From: Fomitopsis serialis
Lineage: Eukaryota > Basidiomycota > Agaricomycetes > Polyporales > Fomitopsidaceae
Direction: 5' to 3'
Assembly: GCF_022376445.1 (NCBI RefSeq)
Contig: NW_025954967.1
Span: 496,001-560,000 of the forward strand
DNA: 64,000 nt
Shown here: positions 12,690-24,211 of the stretch, one piece after another
Layout: each line of letters begins with the position of its first letter
Numbering within the stretch: position 1 is the first letter of the stretch
The notes under the pieces: generated by a model
What the model saw: only the letters and a program-made list of their open reading frames with translations
Database searches by the model: none
What the model was told of the DNA's origin: nothing
Made by a program: the position numbers and the translations under genes

Positions 12690-15345
12690 GAACGAGCGCA
12701 CTACATCCAAGGAGAGCGGTCCCCTGTATGCGTGTCTCGTGCACTCGCAGCTGAATGGGTGGCAGCAACGCTAGCATCGCTTTGCAACGGTTCCAGGCCG
12801 TAGAGGGCTATCCTCGCATCGACTGCGAACAGCCTGGATGTCACGGCGCCCGGTCGCAGCAAAGAACCGCTTGCGATATCGTGTGTCTGTGTTCGATACT
12901 TCTGCACGCGCCGGCGAGCGCGCGCTATGTTGTATCGATGCATATATACTAGGATCACCTATCATTGCCTCCGCTGTCCCTGGCCCCGCTCTCCCCTCCG
13001 TCCAGCTTCGAGCTGTTGCAGTGCACACATAGAGCGATTGGAAGGCCTGGCGAGGTACGACTCCGCTTCTGGGAACGATTATCCTTACTGACGTCGTGCT
13101 TTGCTCACAGTGTCGTCGTGAGCCTAGACGGTCGTAAGCGACCCGCGAACCGACGACCCGGACGACGCATCTTGGCTTGCCTAATAGCCAGGATACATAC
13201 CGGAAATCAGGTAAGCGGTGTGTTATCGCATTATACTTGCTCTTGGGGCTTGGAGAGCTGCGTTCTGAGAAGATGTCATCAGGAACGTGTCTTCACCGGA
13301 GTCGTGAATCTGCTTGGCCATCGCACACGTACACGAATCCTTGGGATTCTTATTCGTGCCACTGCGTGGCCACGTCGCCGTGGCGCACATTCTATATCAG
13401 CGGAATGGACGGAGCCGAGTCAATGTAAGTGTCACTGTCTGGACGCGGGTTACATGGTTTACGCAGGTGAATTACAGGACCGCCGCAACGTCTGAGGGCT
13501 CCTCTCGTGGTCCTTCGACACCGCGGCTTCCTGTGGATGTCTGTGAACGGCTCATCGACCATGTCGCGATGGGATTGGATCTCAATTTTGGCTCTATGAA
13601 GGATGAGCCACATCATGCCGCTCTCACTTCCTGCGCACTCGTATGCCGCGACTGGTATTACCTCACATGGTACCATCTGCGTCAACGCATCCATTTACGA
13701 GACCGAGAGGACGTCCTCTCGCTTTCCAAGACACTCCGTGCAAAACCTCGCCTCCGTGAGGTCATTCGACAGGTCGGGATATCGGGTACTTCTCCCGGGA
13801 AGCGTCAAGCTATCCGGCACCTGGGGATGTTTGCCGCTACGCTCGTGGGCAAGGCTCCGAGGTTGTCGAGGATCACCATTCAAAATGCTGAGTGGACCAT
13901 CGGCTCGGTCCGAATGGAGGACATCGGCTACCTAGCAACGTTCAGCTCCATGAACACTCTAATTCTCCGCAATGTCACCTTGCCGAGCGTCGCCCACTTG
14001 TCCCACCTCGTGTCAGCACTCCCCAGGCTTAGGGATTTCACGTGCTCCAGAGTCAGTTGCCTGCAGAAACAGCAACTCTCACTGGCGCCTCTCCCGCTGA
14101 ACTGTGCAAACATGTACTCTCTCAGTGTGTTTTCGGATCCACCAGCAGTCGAAGATCTTCTCGTGTACATCAGCCGGGCTTCTCGAGTGCGCGTTCTCTA
14201 TCTTGGGGTGGTCGGCGAGTTGGCTCCATCGGGGGCAGTCAGCCGAAGTCAGACTTTGCTGGATGCGAGTTCCACATCCGCAGAAAGGGTTATTCTCACC
14301 TGGGGTATTGAACACGGTTATTTTGTTGATGTTGGCGATATGGACGCCATGATCGGAAAGTATTCTTAATGCTCTCTATCGTCACTTGGCTGATTGTTTC
14401 ATGCCTTAGTACAGAGCGGCATTACAACCTTTCACACCACGGCCGTCTGTGGGGGCTCGACATCCAGCTGTGCCACTCGTTTTCAGCATGGCCCTGGATC
14501 CCGCATATCCTGTCACACGTCACCTCGAAACACTTGCACGCTATGTCTGTTCGGTTGGTGCCCAGGTCCGGGACAGACTACATGGCGGATGACTTGTACA
14601 GAATACTACGGAGGACAATGGAGCATGGCAATGCCCTAACGCGATTGGACAGCATATTGCAGGAGAAGCGCTTCGCCAATACCGTCGTCTGTATGTGTAC
14701 TGCCGGATATAACAACAATTGGGAATCTGGAGATGAGATTTTTGCGATGTATTCGATACCCCGAAAACGATGGGACGACCTCGTTAGGCGGATGATGCCA
14801 CACTCGCATAGACGAGGCATATTGACGTACGTGGTACTGCGGACTTTATCAAATCGCGAAGGAAAGCTGAGTGTCCCTTACAGCACTACACATACCATGG
14901 CAGAATTCCGCGACTGGAAGGAGGACATGGAAAGGAGACATACTAGCATGTCAGCTGAACAGACAAATGCTGAAGGAGAGACGCAGCCCGAGGGTCAAGA
15001 CGACGAGGGTGCCCGAGGCGACACGGATTAACATCCTTGTCATGACGCATGCTCGTTCGTACCGTCGCGTGCAATCCGTGAGTAGAACCATCATCGTTAG
15101 GCCGCTCTGTTAATTTATTGTGCGGTCTCAAGTAATGAATGACCCCGTGGTCGCAACGCGGGTCGAGATGTTATCACTCACGATCTATGCACTATTTGCC
15201 TTTGATTTTGGGAGAAGTGAATGGGCGGCGGTATGGGCGTTATGTGCTCGAGACAGACATTCAATCGTTATAAGTAGAGCGGGGTTCCCGGGACAATAGA
15301 CGCATCCAATTCTACTCGATCAGTGTATGTCAAAGTCACCTTCAA
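12690..15345 (+). repeat. Duplicated F-box unit, copy C
   Basis: The complete unit comprises a 5' flank (12690-13404), the intact F-box-like gene and a 3' flank that stops matching copies A and B at about 15345. That is within a few bases of the stop codon predicted for the neighbouring arylsulfotransferase gene. The 5' flank resembles 6864-7568 in reverse, with shared segments such as CATCCAAGGAGAGCGGTC. Confidence 0.7.
13405..15031 (+). CDS. F-box-like protein copy C, intact
   Basis: Exon 1 is only 20 bases (13405-13424, MDGAES plus AT). A 53-base intron with a GTAAGT donor follows (13425-13477). Exon 2 is 13478-14359. A 50-base intron with branch GGCTGAT and acceptor CTTAG spans 14360-14409, and exon 3 is 14410-15031. 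The spliced length is 1524 bases, 507 residues. The F-box-like motif lies near the N-terminus (PRLPVDVCERLIDHVAMG, then CALVCRDWYYLTWYHLRQRI). The rest is leucine-rich with MEDIGYLATFSSMNTLILRNVTL and ends EGARGDTD. It is probably an SCF substrate receptor of unknown target. The same tiny first exon and splice sites are recognisable in copy B, which supports the model. It is the only one of the three copies with a continuous frame. Confidence 0.8.
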
Positions 15346-18318
15346 TCTAGAACGCTTCCGGTATTGGCCAACTGTCGAGACCGCAGTGCTGTTCGCAGCA
15401 AAGACGTGACTCTCGCCCAAGACGACACCCTTCGCTGTATGCCAAGATCATCAGCACATGACCGACCAACCAAGCCCGGGAACGACCAACCATTGTAAGC
15501 TCTTGCGCGGACATAATGCGCAGGCTCGATAGCGATCTCAGTCTCAAAGCCGGCCTTCGATTTCACAGCTGCAGGGAGGAGTACGTTGGGATGCGAGCCC
15601 GCCAGAACTTCCCACTCTGCAACCTCCGTAGCACCGTTCCTGTACCATGTTAGTGTCGTCACACTCGCGTGCGCGCTGTAATCACTCACCAGCTCGCCCA
15701 CACAGCCCTATGCACAGAAACACACTCCATCAGCGGCTGGAGTGTCGAAAAACGCCTGCCACTCACGATCCGTTGAATGCGACATCTGGTACACTCTGCG
15801 GATAGCCATGCCACGTGGTCGTCTTCAACGCACGGTAATTCTGAGGTTGATCTTCGAAACGGCGGCATGGAATGACTCGGTAATTGGCCCGTACCTCAAT
15901 AAGCGAATCCACAAGGTCTTCGCCGCCCAGTGCAGCGGAGTATATCATCGTCCCATCGGGCCTGAACGCGCCAGTGAGCGACCTTTTCAACCCAAAAGCC
16001 ATGCATGTCCCGGTACGTACAGGTATTCGGAAATCCTGTAATCGCATATGTCAGTGCCGCCCTGCAGTGAAGCTGACGAAGCTCACCATGGGTTAGCGCC
16101 CCCTCCGGAGACTACATTGCCGTCAGGGTCATACTGAACCATGAGTGTTAGCTCGTACTGCGATGAAGGTACTGCGTCTGGGCGCACCCTGAGCGAACCC
16201 TGGGAGCTACTGGTGTATGGCATCAACGGGAGGAACTCGACGAGCATCGTGGCCTCCATCGTCGTGAAGTTCAGACCAAGAGTCAGCCCACGTTCGGCTA
16301 CCGTGTGTCATTAGCATCTTCGAACGACTTCGTCAGCGGTTAATACTCACTTGTCTGGCCCGTGGTCGCTAAGGCGCCGAAGAACAACGTCAACAGTCAA
16401 GGGACGAATTCTCGGTAGAATGGGGCGCATACACCTCACCTTCACCAGCATGCATGCTGATCACAGCGGGCCCGTCAACGAGACGCGCGTCTTGTTGCCC
16501 ATAGAACGTCGCGTTGGGTCCAAATGTGAAAGTGCTATTCTTCCCGCCGAGCTTCCAGATGACCTCGCCGTCTGTCCCATTGATGTAATAGAGTGCCTCT
16601 GTGTGGCTAAGGAGACGTGTCAGCGAGACACGACGTTCAGAGTGAGGAGGGACCAGAGCAGAGTGAATGATCTACCTAGAGGAGACAAGATAGTTGCCAA
16701 ACGCGTCCTTGTCAACTGAATTGATACGGAAGCTGAAGACATTGTTTCAGTAAGTGTACCGCGAAGTACTTAAGGAGAATGGCGCACTAGTTTGTTTGTT
16801 TATTCCATTTAGTGTCACTGAGGCGAGCCTATGTAACTGAGTATGCTACTCTCGTTGTGTGTATCGTATGGTCGTGGTCGCTGAGCATCGCGTTGCGGAG
16901 CGTAGGGCAGGTATGTACTAGAGTTCTGTAGTGTAGTGAGAAGCTGAAATGGAATGCTCGATCTGAAGGGTTGTGATGTGGGGGGATCTCGTTTGCGTGT
17001 CGGCTGTCATCGTCAACGCGCCCTGGCGCGGTCCTCGCCTTCGCATCTTTCAACTCTAGGTCTCCGTAGGCGCGCGAAGCGGCTGATTATCGAAGAGGTA
17101 TGTGCTCGCTGAGTGAGAATTTCATGAGCGGCCTGGTCGCGTCAGTTGGTTCATGAACATATAGTGTAACTTCGGTGTTCTGCGACTGTGTGTTTTCTGA
17201 TTATACTTCTGCACGTGTTCGTCCAATTGTATCTGCCTCCTGCCTCTCCGCCCTCCATCTTCGACGCATATCCGGTCGATTCGATCCTGGCCCGCGACGC
17301 TTCCATCTCCTTCATGGCACTATAATATGCCGTTGTACTGTTCTCCGCGGTAGTGTATGACTCGGAGAACGGAACATGTTGGGTGGAGCTGGATGCACAA
17401 TCTCAAAGCATCAGCAATGCAGATTCGGCGCACGCCATAGTACTCACTTCCACTCAAAGACGACCTCGTCCGTAGCGATGTCAACTCTATTGGGACAGCG
17501 AGTCAGAAGGCACCGCAGAAGTGGTCATAGAATTTGCGGGCGTACTCTTGGAAGAAGTTCGCGAGGACCCATCCATCCTCAGTACCACCGTATTCAGAAA
17601 TATCCGCTTGCACCGGGAGGTAGACCGAGAGGAGCGCAGTGGAGTTCGTAGTTGAGGGGATCGTGAACTCGTGAAGATCGCAGGTGTCGTTAACCGTCGT
17701 CGTGAGCACATGCGTGACCGCATACGTAGAGTCCATGATGTATGCCTGCATCGATAACGGGTGTTACAGCCGTACTGCAGTCCATGTGTAGAATGGCGCT
17801 TACTTGACCGACACCGTAGCGCCCGAAAGTGTTCAGTGTGCCGTTCCAGAAAGTGAGTACGTCCGTTCCATTGAGCTGCAGTAATACCCGTAGGTCCTTC
17901 AAGCCAACTCTTTACGACGCGTACGCACCGTTTGTACGTCCAAGTTATAGCACATGCCCACTTCAGGGCTTGTCCAAACCAAGTCGCCCTTGGAAGTGTA
18001 GATTGCTGGTGCCGGTTGTGGAACGTCCGTACTCCACGGGCAACTGAGAATCATGTGAGCTGCACGAAATCACCGTCTAGACGGATTCATCAACCTACGT
18101 CAGGTAATATCCGTTGTGATAGTCTTCGGAAGGTTCTTTGGTGATGATCCATTTTAGTGGCTTAAGGTCGGGGCGCGAACGGAACTATCTGAGTGGCATT
18201 GAGTACACGCATGCCCCAACGAACCAAAGATGTGCGTACGTACGCTAAGGAGCTCTTGTGCATGGGCAATAGCTACACTCACAGCAAAAGCTAGTAGCGA
18301 TGATCGCAGTAGCTGCAT
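15342..18318 (-). CDS. Arylsulfotransferase-like secreted protein (Arylsulfotran_2 family)
   Basis: The start at 18318 gives a clear signal peptide (MQLLRSSLLAFAVSVAIAHA). Family hallmarks follow in order: RSRPDLKPLKW, PAPAIYTSKGDLVWTSPE, LNGTDVLTFWNGTLNTFGRY, AYIMDSTYAV, DLHEFTIP, EDGWVLANFFQEVDIATDEV, INSVDKDAFGNYLVSS, HTEALYYINGTDGEVIWKLG, YGQQDARLVDGP and, near the C-terminus, RNGATEVAEWEVLAG. At least eight short introns are needed. Examples are the one ending in GATAG before RSRPD, and one of 59 bases (donor GTGAGT after FEW) before STQHVPFSES. Between about 17220 and 16730 I could not place coding sequence, so an intron of 400-600 bases is likely there. The family is annotated after bacterial aryl-sulfate sulfotransferases; the substrate in fungi is unknown. 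Many N-glycosylation sites fit secretion. The last residues are uncertain because they abut the duplicated F-box unit. Confidence 0.75.
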
Positions 18319-18434
18319 ATTTGAGTGCCGCCGAAGACAACGCTAACACGCCGCGGGCCATTGCAATATATACCACCAGACCATTTCGACTTGTCTCCGA
18401 CGTGCCCCGGTGTTACGAGAGCGTCCATCAACGT

Positions 18435-19130
18435 TCAACTCGCCTTCCTCCCCAGAAGACCATGCATCGTACTGGTGCCCGCTCTAATGCCGCAAGCCCA
18501 AGGGACCATCCGGGATCCTGCCTCGGATGACATTGAGTCGCCCATCAGTAGGAACGTGCCGACGCGGTCATGACACCCATAATTCCGAATGAACGGCGAC
18601 TCAGCTCGGCTGCAGGACCTACAATTCGGAATTGAGGAAGATTTCGGAATACATGATGAGCACGCTGATCCCAAAGGGGATGGTCGCCATGCGAGAATGG
18701 CCGTCACATCAGGATAGAAGAGGCTCACCACAGGGCGCAAATCATGACTGCATCAGAACCGATGGAACACGGACACGCCCTTCACGTACGGCTCCGCCTT
18801 TATGGATTTGTTGAGCGGCAAGATGAGAAATGTGTGGAATGCGCCAATGCTGAAATCGACAGCATTCGTGGACATACTTTCAAATTGGGAGATGAGTGCC
18901 AGCCCGTTCACAATTGGCGCGAGCAAAGAGCTTGGACCTGTACACAGCTCAAGACTTCGCACGGCATCCCGTTTGGAGAAACAAATGGCTCGCGGAAGTG
19001 CTTGCCTGCCAGCGCAAGCACGTGTCGCACAGCTGTATCGCCGGCATTCGACAGGCCCCTCAACAATCTACCAAAGTACGCAATGTCAACTTTGCAGGAC
19101 GTGCAACGCATAAGCAGCACACTCACCGGG
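18435..19130 (-). pseudogene. Unrecognised coding relic
   Basis: Two neighbouring minus-strand segments read like protein but lie in different frames. One is 19100-18930 (VDIAYFGRLLRGLSNAGD, ending FVSPNGMPCEVLS). The other is about 18940-18755 (LLAPIVNGLALISQFES ... FHTFLILPLNKSIKAEPY). A third, weaker segment (PVVSLFYPDVTAILAW) lies at about 18740-18680. No start, domain or consistent splice sites could be found. It may be a decayed gene or a gene with consensus errors. I do not recognise the family. Confidence 0.35.
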
Positions 19131-19440
19131 CTACTGAGTAGACTGCGAACACGGCTCGGGGCTGACTTACGCCATGATCAAGCCCAAGGGCGCAAGGCGC
19201 ATTGCCTAACATAACAGCATCCCCTCACAACAGCAGAGCGCACTCCATACCATGCAGCGAGTAGATCGTTCGAAAGCAACACGAAGAGGGATACCTGTAC
19301 ACACACTATTCCTTACATCACTGAGTCCTCTACCCAGCCGCTTCCGCCACCCGTAGAATACACGTCCTCATCCGGGCCCCAGCCCGCCTCATCTTTGTGC
19401 TTGACGGCCTAGACAACCACCAGCGGTCAGAACAACGCAT
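19131..19440. other. Intergenic, no gene seen
   Basis: Short stretch between the relic and the 3' end of the signalosome gene. No feature is apparent. Confidence 0.4.
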
Positions 19441-21164
19441 TCAGAAGATGAAGAACGCCCTGCGAACCTTGGTCAAGTAGTCCTTGTTCGCGTTCATGGT
19501 CCGCTCGAGCTCGTAGAGCAGCCTCGTCTGCTCCTGCGCCTGCCGGAGCATCAGGTCCACGTCCGCCTTCGAGATCTGCGGCACGGGGTCCGAGAATGTC
19601 ACCGTGCCGTCCGCAGAGATCGTCGCGTTGATCTCGTCCGACTCGATCTGTTCGGTGTCCCACGACCTTTGTTAGACGCAGGAGAAGGAAGCAGCCCGGG
19701 ACAGGACGCACCATGCTGAGGACGATCGAGCGCACCTCCTCCTCGCTCCCGATGCCGACCTCCTTCGCGATGTCCGCAAGGCCGAGCGTGAGGTACGTCG
19801 AGGTGAGCTTCTGAATCAACCAGCGCGGTGCGCGATCTATCGCCTGGTGGATCAGACCGAGATGTTTCTCCTGCACAAGGGCACAGTCAGCAGACGAAGG
19901 GCGAATGTGATGACAAAAACGGACGTTGTTGAAAAGATCCGCATCCTTTTGGATGCTTCCCAGTAGCTGGGCCTTGCCCTGAGGATATGACTTGGCGAAT
20001 GCCCCATATGGCGAGCTTTTCAGCAGTCGTTGCAGGGCGATGTTCGTGTATTTGGGGGGAGGGACGGTCTGTGTGCGTCCCAGAACATCAGATTGTCAGT
20101 CAATTGAATGAAGAGATGCGTTCTCACCTTCCCGTACAGGATCAACTGGACCAGGACAAGCTTCTTGCTCGCCTCCAGCTGTATCGCAGCGGGCATCTGC
20201 GCAGGCGAGCTCGCACAGATCTCAAAGAACTCTTCCGCCTTTTTCCACTGCTTCAGCGCTCCGAGAGCCACCCCACCCACGTAGTGGTATTGCAAGTTGT
20301 CGTTGTATGTCAGGTCGGAGAGCTTGAGGTCGATGGTCGTGATCGGCACGGCAAGGACGGGGAGCGCCAGTGTGTAGTACTTTGTGGCGACGCATTGCTG
20401 GACCAATGCGGGTCAGTACTTTGGCATCCTTCGGCATCACTAAGGAGTGCGGGGGTGGACACGCACTGTGACGAATATCGGATGCAGAGTGGTGAGACAC
20501 GCTAGTGATGGCGGGTACCGCGTGAGGAGGTTGTATAGTGGCCCCAATGCGAACTTGTCCTGCGTTGGTGCACGTCAGTGCGTGTTGCTCACACGAGATG
20601 AGAGCAAACCAACATCTCCCGAGTCATGCGCTATCCGTACGATCGATTTTGCGAGTGCGGTCACTGGCAGGGCAGCCAAGGCGTCAGTCACGGAGACTAC
20701 TTCGCGAAAATAAGACGGCGCACCTTTCTGGTGAGCTAAACGCGCCTGCCCCGGATTGAACCTTTTGCAAAACTCCTTTATCACCTCCCGACTCGGCTTC
20801 GGCGAGACCGCGCTGTTAAATCGCGCTGATCTGTGCGTACCCAACCACGCCGCCATTCAGCGCTCAGAAGCCACACGACCCCACACGAAGACCGAAGGAC
20901 TCACAGTATGTGCAGGTACCCTAGTGTATGCTGTTCAGGGTCGAGGACGAGCAAGGGGTCCTTCCTGTCGGAGAGCATGCCGACGAGCGCGTTGTCGCGC
21001 GAGTCTTTCGGCGCGATGTCTTTCAAAAATCGGGCGAGAGCGACGGGGTCGTCGCTCCCGACAATCTGGGCGACAAGCGCATCTACGGAGACCACATCGA
21101 AGGTCTGAGAGGACCCTGCCAGGCCTATATGTGCGAAGCCTGCTGAAGATCCTGCTTGGCTCAT
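19441..21164 (-). CDS. csn3: COP9 signalosome subunit 3
   Basis: The start at 21164 gives MSQAGSSAGFAHIGLAGSS, followed by FDVVSVDALVAQIVGSDDP and ALARFLKDIAPKDSRDN. Later exons contain CVATKYYTLALPVLAVPI, LQYHYVGGVALGALKQWKKA and IQLEASKKLVLVQLILYGK. A PCI-type C-terminal part (PRWLIQKLTSTYLTLGLADI, EVGIGSEEEVRSIVLSM) and an acidic/helical tail (VDLMLRQAQEQTRLLYELER) follow, with the stop at 19441. Several short introns are needed, for example before IESDEINATISADGT. CSN3 is a structural subunit of the COP9 complex, which removes Nedd8 from cullins and so tunes SCF ligases, the class of enzyme the F-box genes at 2-15 kb would serve. Subunit identity is well supported by the order and spacing of conserved blocks. 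I did not place every intron. Confidence 0.8.
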
Positions 21165-21805
21165 CGTGCAAGTAGAGGGCGGACTGAGGAGAGGGCGTTA
21201 GCGGCATGAAAGGATAGCCAACGCTTGCGCAAGTGCTCTCGAGAACGGTGTTATCGAAATCTTCGACCACGACAGAGATCGCATCCCTCCAGGTCACCCC
21301 GCTTTTTGAATGCGCTACGTCGAGGTGTTGGGATAGGCTTACCTGGACGCGTGTGTGTGGCGGACAGGCAAGAGGGCACCGCCTAGCTATCTCGCCTTCG
21401 GGTTGTCTTTCAGGTCGCCGCAGAGACAGGCAGGTATGCTCAGCAAAGAAAGCGTCCAGCAACGAGGCAAGCGCGAGGCTATTCAAACCTAATACAACGG
21501 GAGAATGGCTGAGGGTGAGTCGTTCACGGGAGGCTGCAGCGGAGTGTGCCACAGACGCCCGTTAGAACGGGCGCTTGACCGCACCGCGCACGCTCAAGCG
21601 CTTAGTACTTAGTACTTTGTGCCCCGGCTCCCAGTTGACTTTCGTGCATGTACTCAGGTCACAATGAGATGCTAGTCGATCAATATTCATCGAGTCCAGT
21701 AGTGTCAAAGTTACAATATGGGTACAGCGCTCGTACGTGGGTAGGTCCAGCAAAACTAACTAAACCGACATCAATTCCCTAGTAGACTCTAGCTCCCGGT
21801 CCAAT
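21165..21805. other. Intergenic between csn3 and the gamma-lyase gene
   Basis: A minus-strand open stretch (about 21552-21180) begins only with GTG and has no recognisable motif, so I do not call it a gene. It should hold the csn3 promoter and the 3' end of the gamma-lyase transcript. Confidence 0.35.
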
Positions 21806-23225
21806 CTAATCCGAGGTCTTCACTGCGACCTCCAACGCCTGCTCAACGTCCGCAACGAGATCCTCCGCCTCTTCCACACCAACAGAGAGCCGGATCAGGT
21901 TATCACCAATCCCGAGCAGGGCACGCTCCGCCGCAGGGATGCTCCCGTGCGTCATCTGCGCAGGCAGCTCCGCCAGACTCTCGACGCCGCCCAGCGACTC
22001 CGCCAGCGTAAACAGGCGCGTCGCCGTAAGGAAGCGATCCGCCTCCTCCGCGCCGCCTCGTATCCTGAACGAGATCATCCCGCCATACGGGAAGCCGCCC
22101 TCGTTGTCCTGCACGACGTACTGGTCGACGAACTTGCGCGCGTGCGGCGAGAGCGAGCGGTACGCGAGGTCGTTCCGCGGGTGCGTCGCGAGCCCGGGGT
22201 AGATGACCTCCTCGACGCGCGGCGAGCGCTGCAGCGCGCGCGCGACGGCGAGGGCGTTCGTGCCGTGCGCCTTCATGCGGAGGTGCAGCGTCTTCGCGCC
22301 GCGCTGCGCGAGCCAGCAGTCGTACGCGCTCGGCACGGCGCCGATGGCGTTCTGCAGGAAGCGCAGCTTCTCCGTGAACGCGGCGTGGTGCGCGGGGAGG
22401 ATGAGCGCGCCCATGACGACGTCGGAGTGACCATTGACGTACTTCGTCAGGCTGTGCAAGACGATGTCTGCACCCTGCAGGAGCGGGGACGAGTAGTAGG
22501 GTGATAAGAATGTGTTGTCTACGAGGACGAGAGGGGAGGAAGGTGTGGAGCGTGCCAGTGCGACGATTCGGGGGATGTCGATGAGACGGAGCGTCGGATT
22601 TGTAGGTGACTCTATCCAAATCAGCTGGAGATAATGGTCGTCAATGGGAAACTGCATCAATGGTGATCATGTGAAATACGTACCTTGGTATTGGGCCGGA
22701 ACGCAGCGAGAATGGCCTCGTCATCTGCACCCTCCAAATCTACGAATGTTGTCTGGAGCCCTTGGTTCTCCGTAGCGACCCTAGACATATACCTGAAAGT
22801 CCCGCCATAAACATCATTTACACTGACGATGTGGGCATCGGGGCCGAGGGACTGCAGGACTGTCGCAGTGGTCGCGGAGCCCGAGGCGAATGCAAGGCCA
22901 TAAGATCCACCGGCTTCTAATGAAGCCAAGGTCGCCTCGAGCGCGTTCCGGTTAGGGTTGCCAGAGCGCGAGTACTCAAATCCCTTCACGAACTGTCAGT
23001 TACGAACGTATAATGCCGTGCTCGTAGACGAACCTTGTGGTTCCCGACGCCGTCCTGCTTGTATGTCGTGCTCAGAGAAATAGCAGGTATGACTGCGCCC
23101 GTCTCCGGGTTTGGCTCTGAGCCAACGTGGATTGCCCGAGTGCCGAAGCCATCATGGTGACTCTTGAATGTTCCATTGCTTGGATGCACACCGTTGGTCG
23201 TGCCGTTCACCGCGACAGGGGACAT
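21806..23225 (-). CDS. cys3: Cystathionine gamma-lyase-type PLP enzyme
   Basis: Exons are 23225-23034, 22983-22684 and 22624-21806, with introns of 50 and 59 bases, giving 436 residues. The Cys/Met-metabolism PLP-enzyme pattern is complete: TRAIHVGSEPNPETGAVIPA, EYSRSGNPNRNALEATLASL, SYGLAFASGSATT, the active-site lysine in LHSLTKYVNGHSDVVMG, and the C-terminal EHPLTLAESLGGVESL-like block (LFTLAESLGGVESLAELPA) with IRLSVGVEEAEDLV. The enzyme cleaves cystathionine to cysteine, 2-oxobutyrate and ammonia in the cytosol (reverse transsulfuration). Cystathionine gamma-synthase is a close relative; the short N-terminus and overall length favour the lyase. An alternative acceptor at 22993 would add three residues (FVK). 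A TATA-like box lies upstream. Confidence 0.88.
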
Positions 23226-23370
23226 GATGGATATGGTCTAGATACGGGCGGAGCGGCAGATTTCACCTGATGTTGTCGAGTAGATACTGGATAGACAAAG
23301 TCTAACTGTGACCGCGCCAAGCAGCCAAGGATGGGTGTAGGTGGTAGAGCGCATAGAGGACGTAGCGAGG

Positions 23371-23380
23371 ATTATATACA
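23371..23380 (-). promoter_or_regulatory. TATA-like element upstream of gamma-lyase gene
   Basis: On the minus strand the bases read TGTATATAAT, about 150 bases before the ATG at 23225. The assignment is by sequence and position only. Confidence 0.35.
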
Positions 23381-24211
23381 GGCAGCATGACGAGATCCGG
23401 GACGGGGCTGACGAGAGACTGGCGAAAGCGTCGCGACAGGACGTAATTTCGAAGCGCGCGGCTGGGAGAGCTGTGCGCGACCACCGTGCTTACACATTCC
23501 GTAGAGCTTATTCGTCTCCTCCTTCTGCTGACCGGTGTTCTCGCATTTCGCGTTGATTGTTCGCTGGGATTGCGTCTTCCAGTGAAGTTCATTGATATTG
23601 TCTTGTTTTTGGATCGTTCTGCCAACGTCTAAGTACGCTGCTGCATTGCTTACGTAGTGCCGGCCCGCGATTGGATTAGACCAATCGTGACTTCCGCGTT
23701 CCTCGTTCCTATTAGCTGCCCACTCTGGCGTCGTACTGAGAATATCGCGAGCAGGAACTTGAAGAAACACAATTACCTATCCCCATTGCGATACGACTCG
23801 GTCGGAGAGAAACATCACCGTTGAGGGAAACTTAGCCCAGCGACAATCAAGTTGACTGGAAGTTCGCAGTGCGTCCAGGTTACTTACAAGATCAGCACGC
23901 GGTTAGCCATCTCATAGCACTCCCTCGACGAACTGACTTATTGGTCTCCCATAGGCAGACACTAAACGCGACCTCTTTGAGTAGGGGACGACGGTCGCAT
24001 ATGACCTACTTCTAATGCAAACATCCTGAGTATAACTTGTGCATTGAATTCAAACTTCATCATTCTAGGACAGTCATCCATCTACCCGTGGTGTGTACAG
24101 TCTCGTGTCACTGGCAGCTCCGCGTTTGTTGACTAGGCACCTGGCACCTCGTAAATAGACTGTCAAACGGATTTCTTGCAATTGATTCGATACCCTCTGC
24201 GTCCCTCCGAC
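23381..24211. other. Intergenic, partly shared 5' flank of FunK1
   Basis: No gene is seen. From about 24085 the sequence resembles the 5' flank of the second FunK1 gene (reverse of 36533-36665), for example TGTGTACAGTCTCGTGTCA. The kinase duplication therefore includes upstream DNA. Confidence 0.45.
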
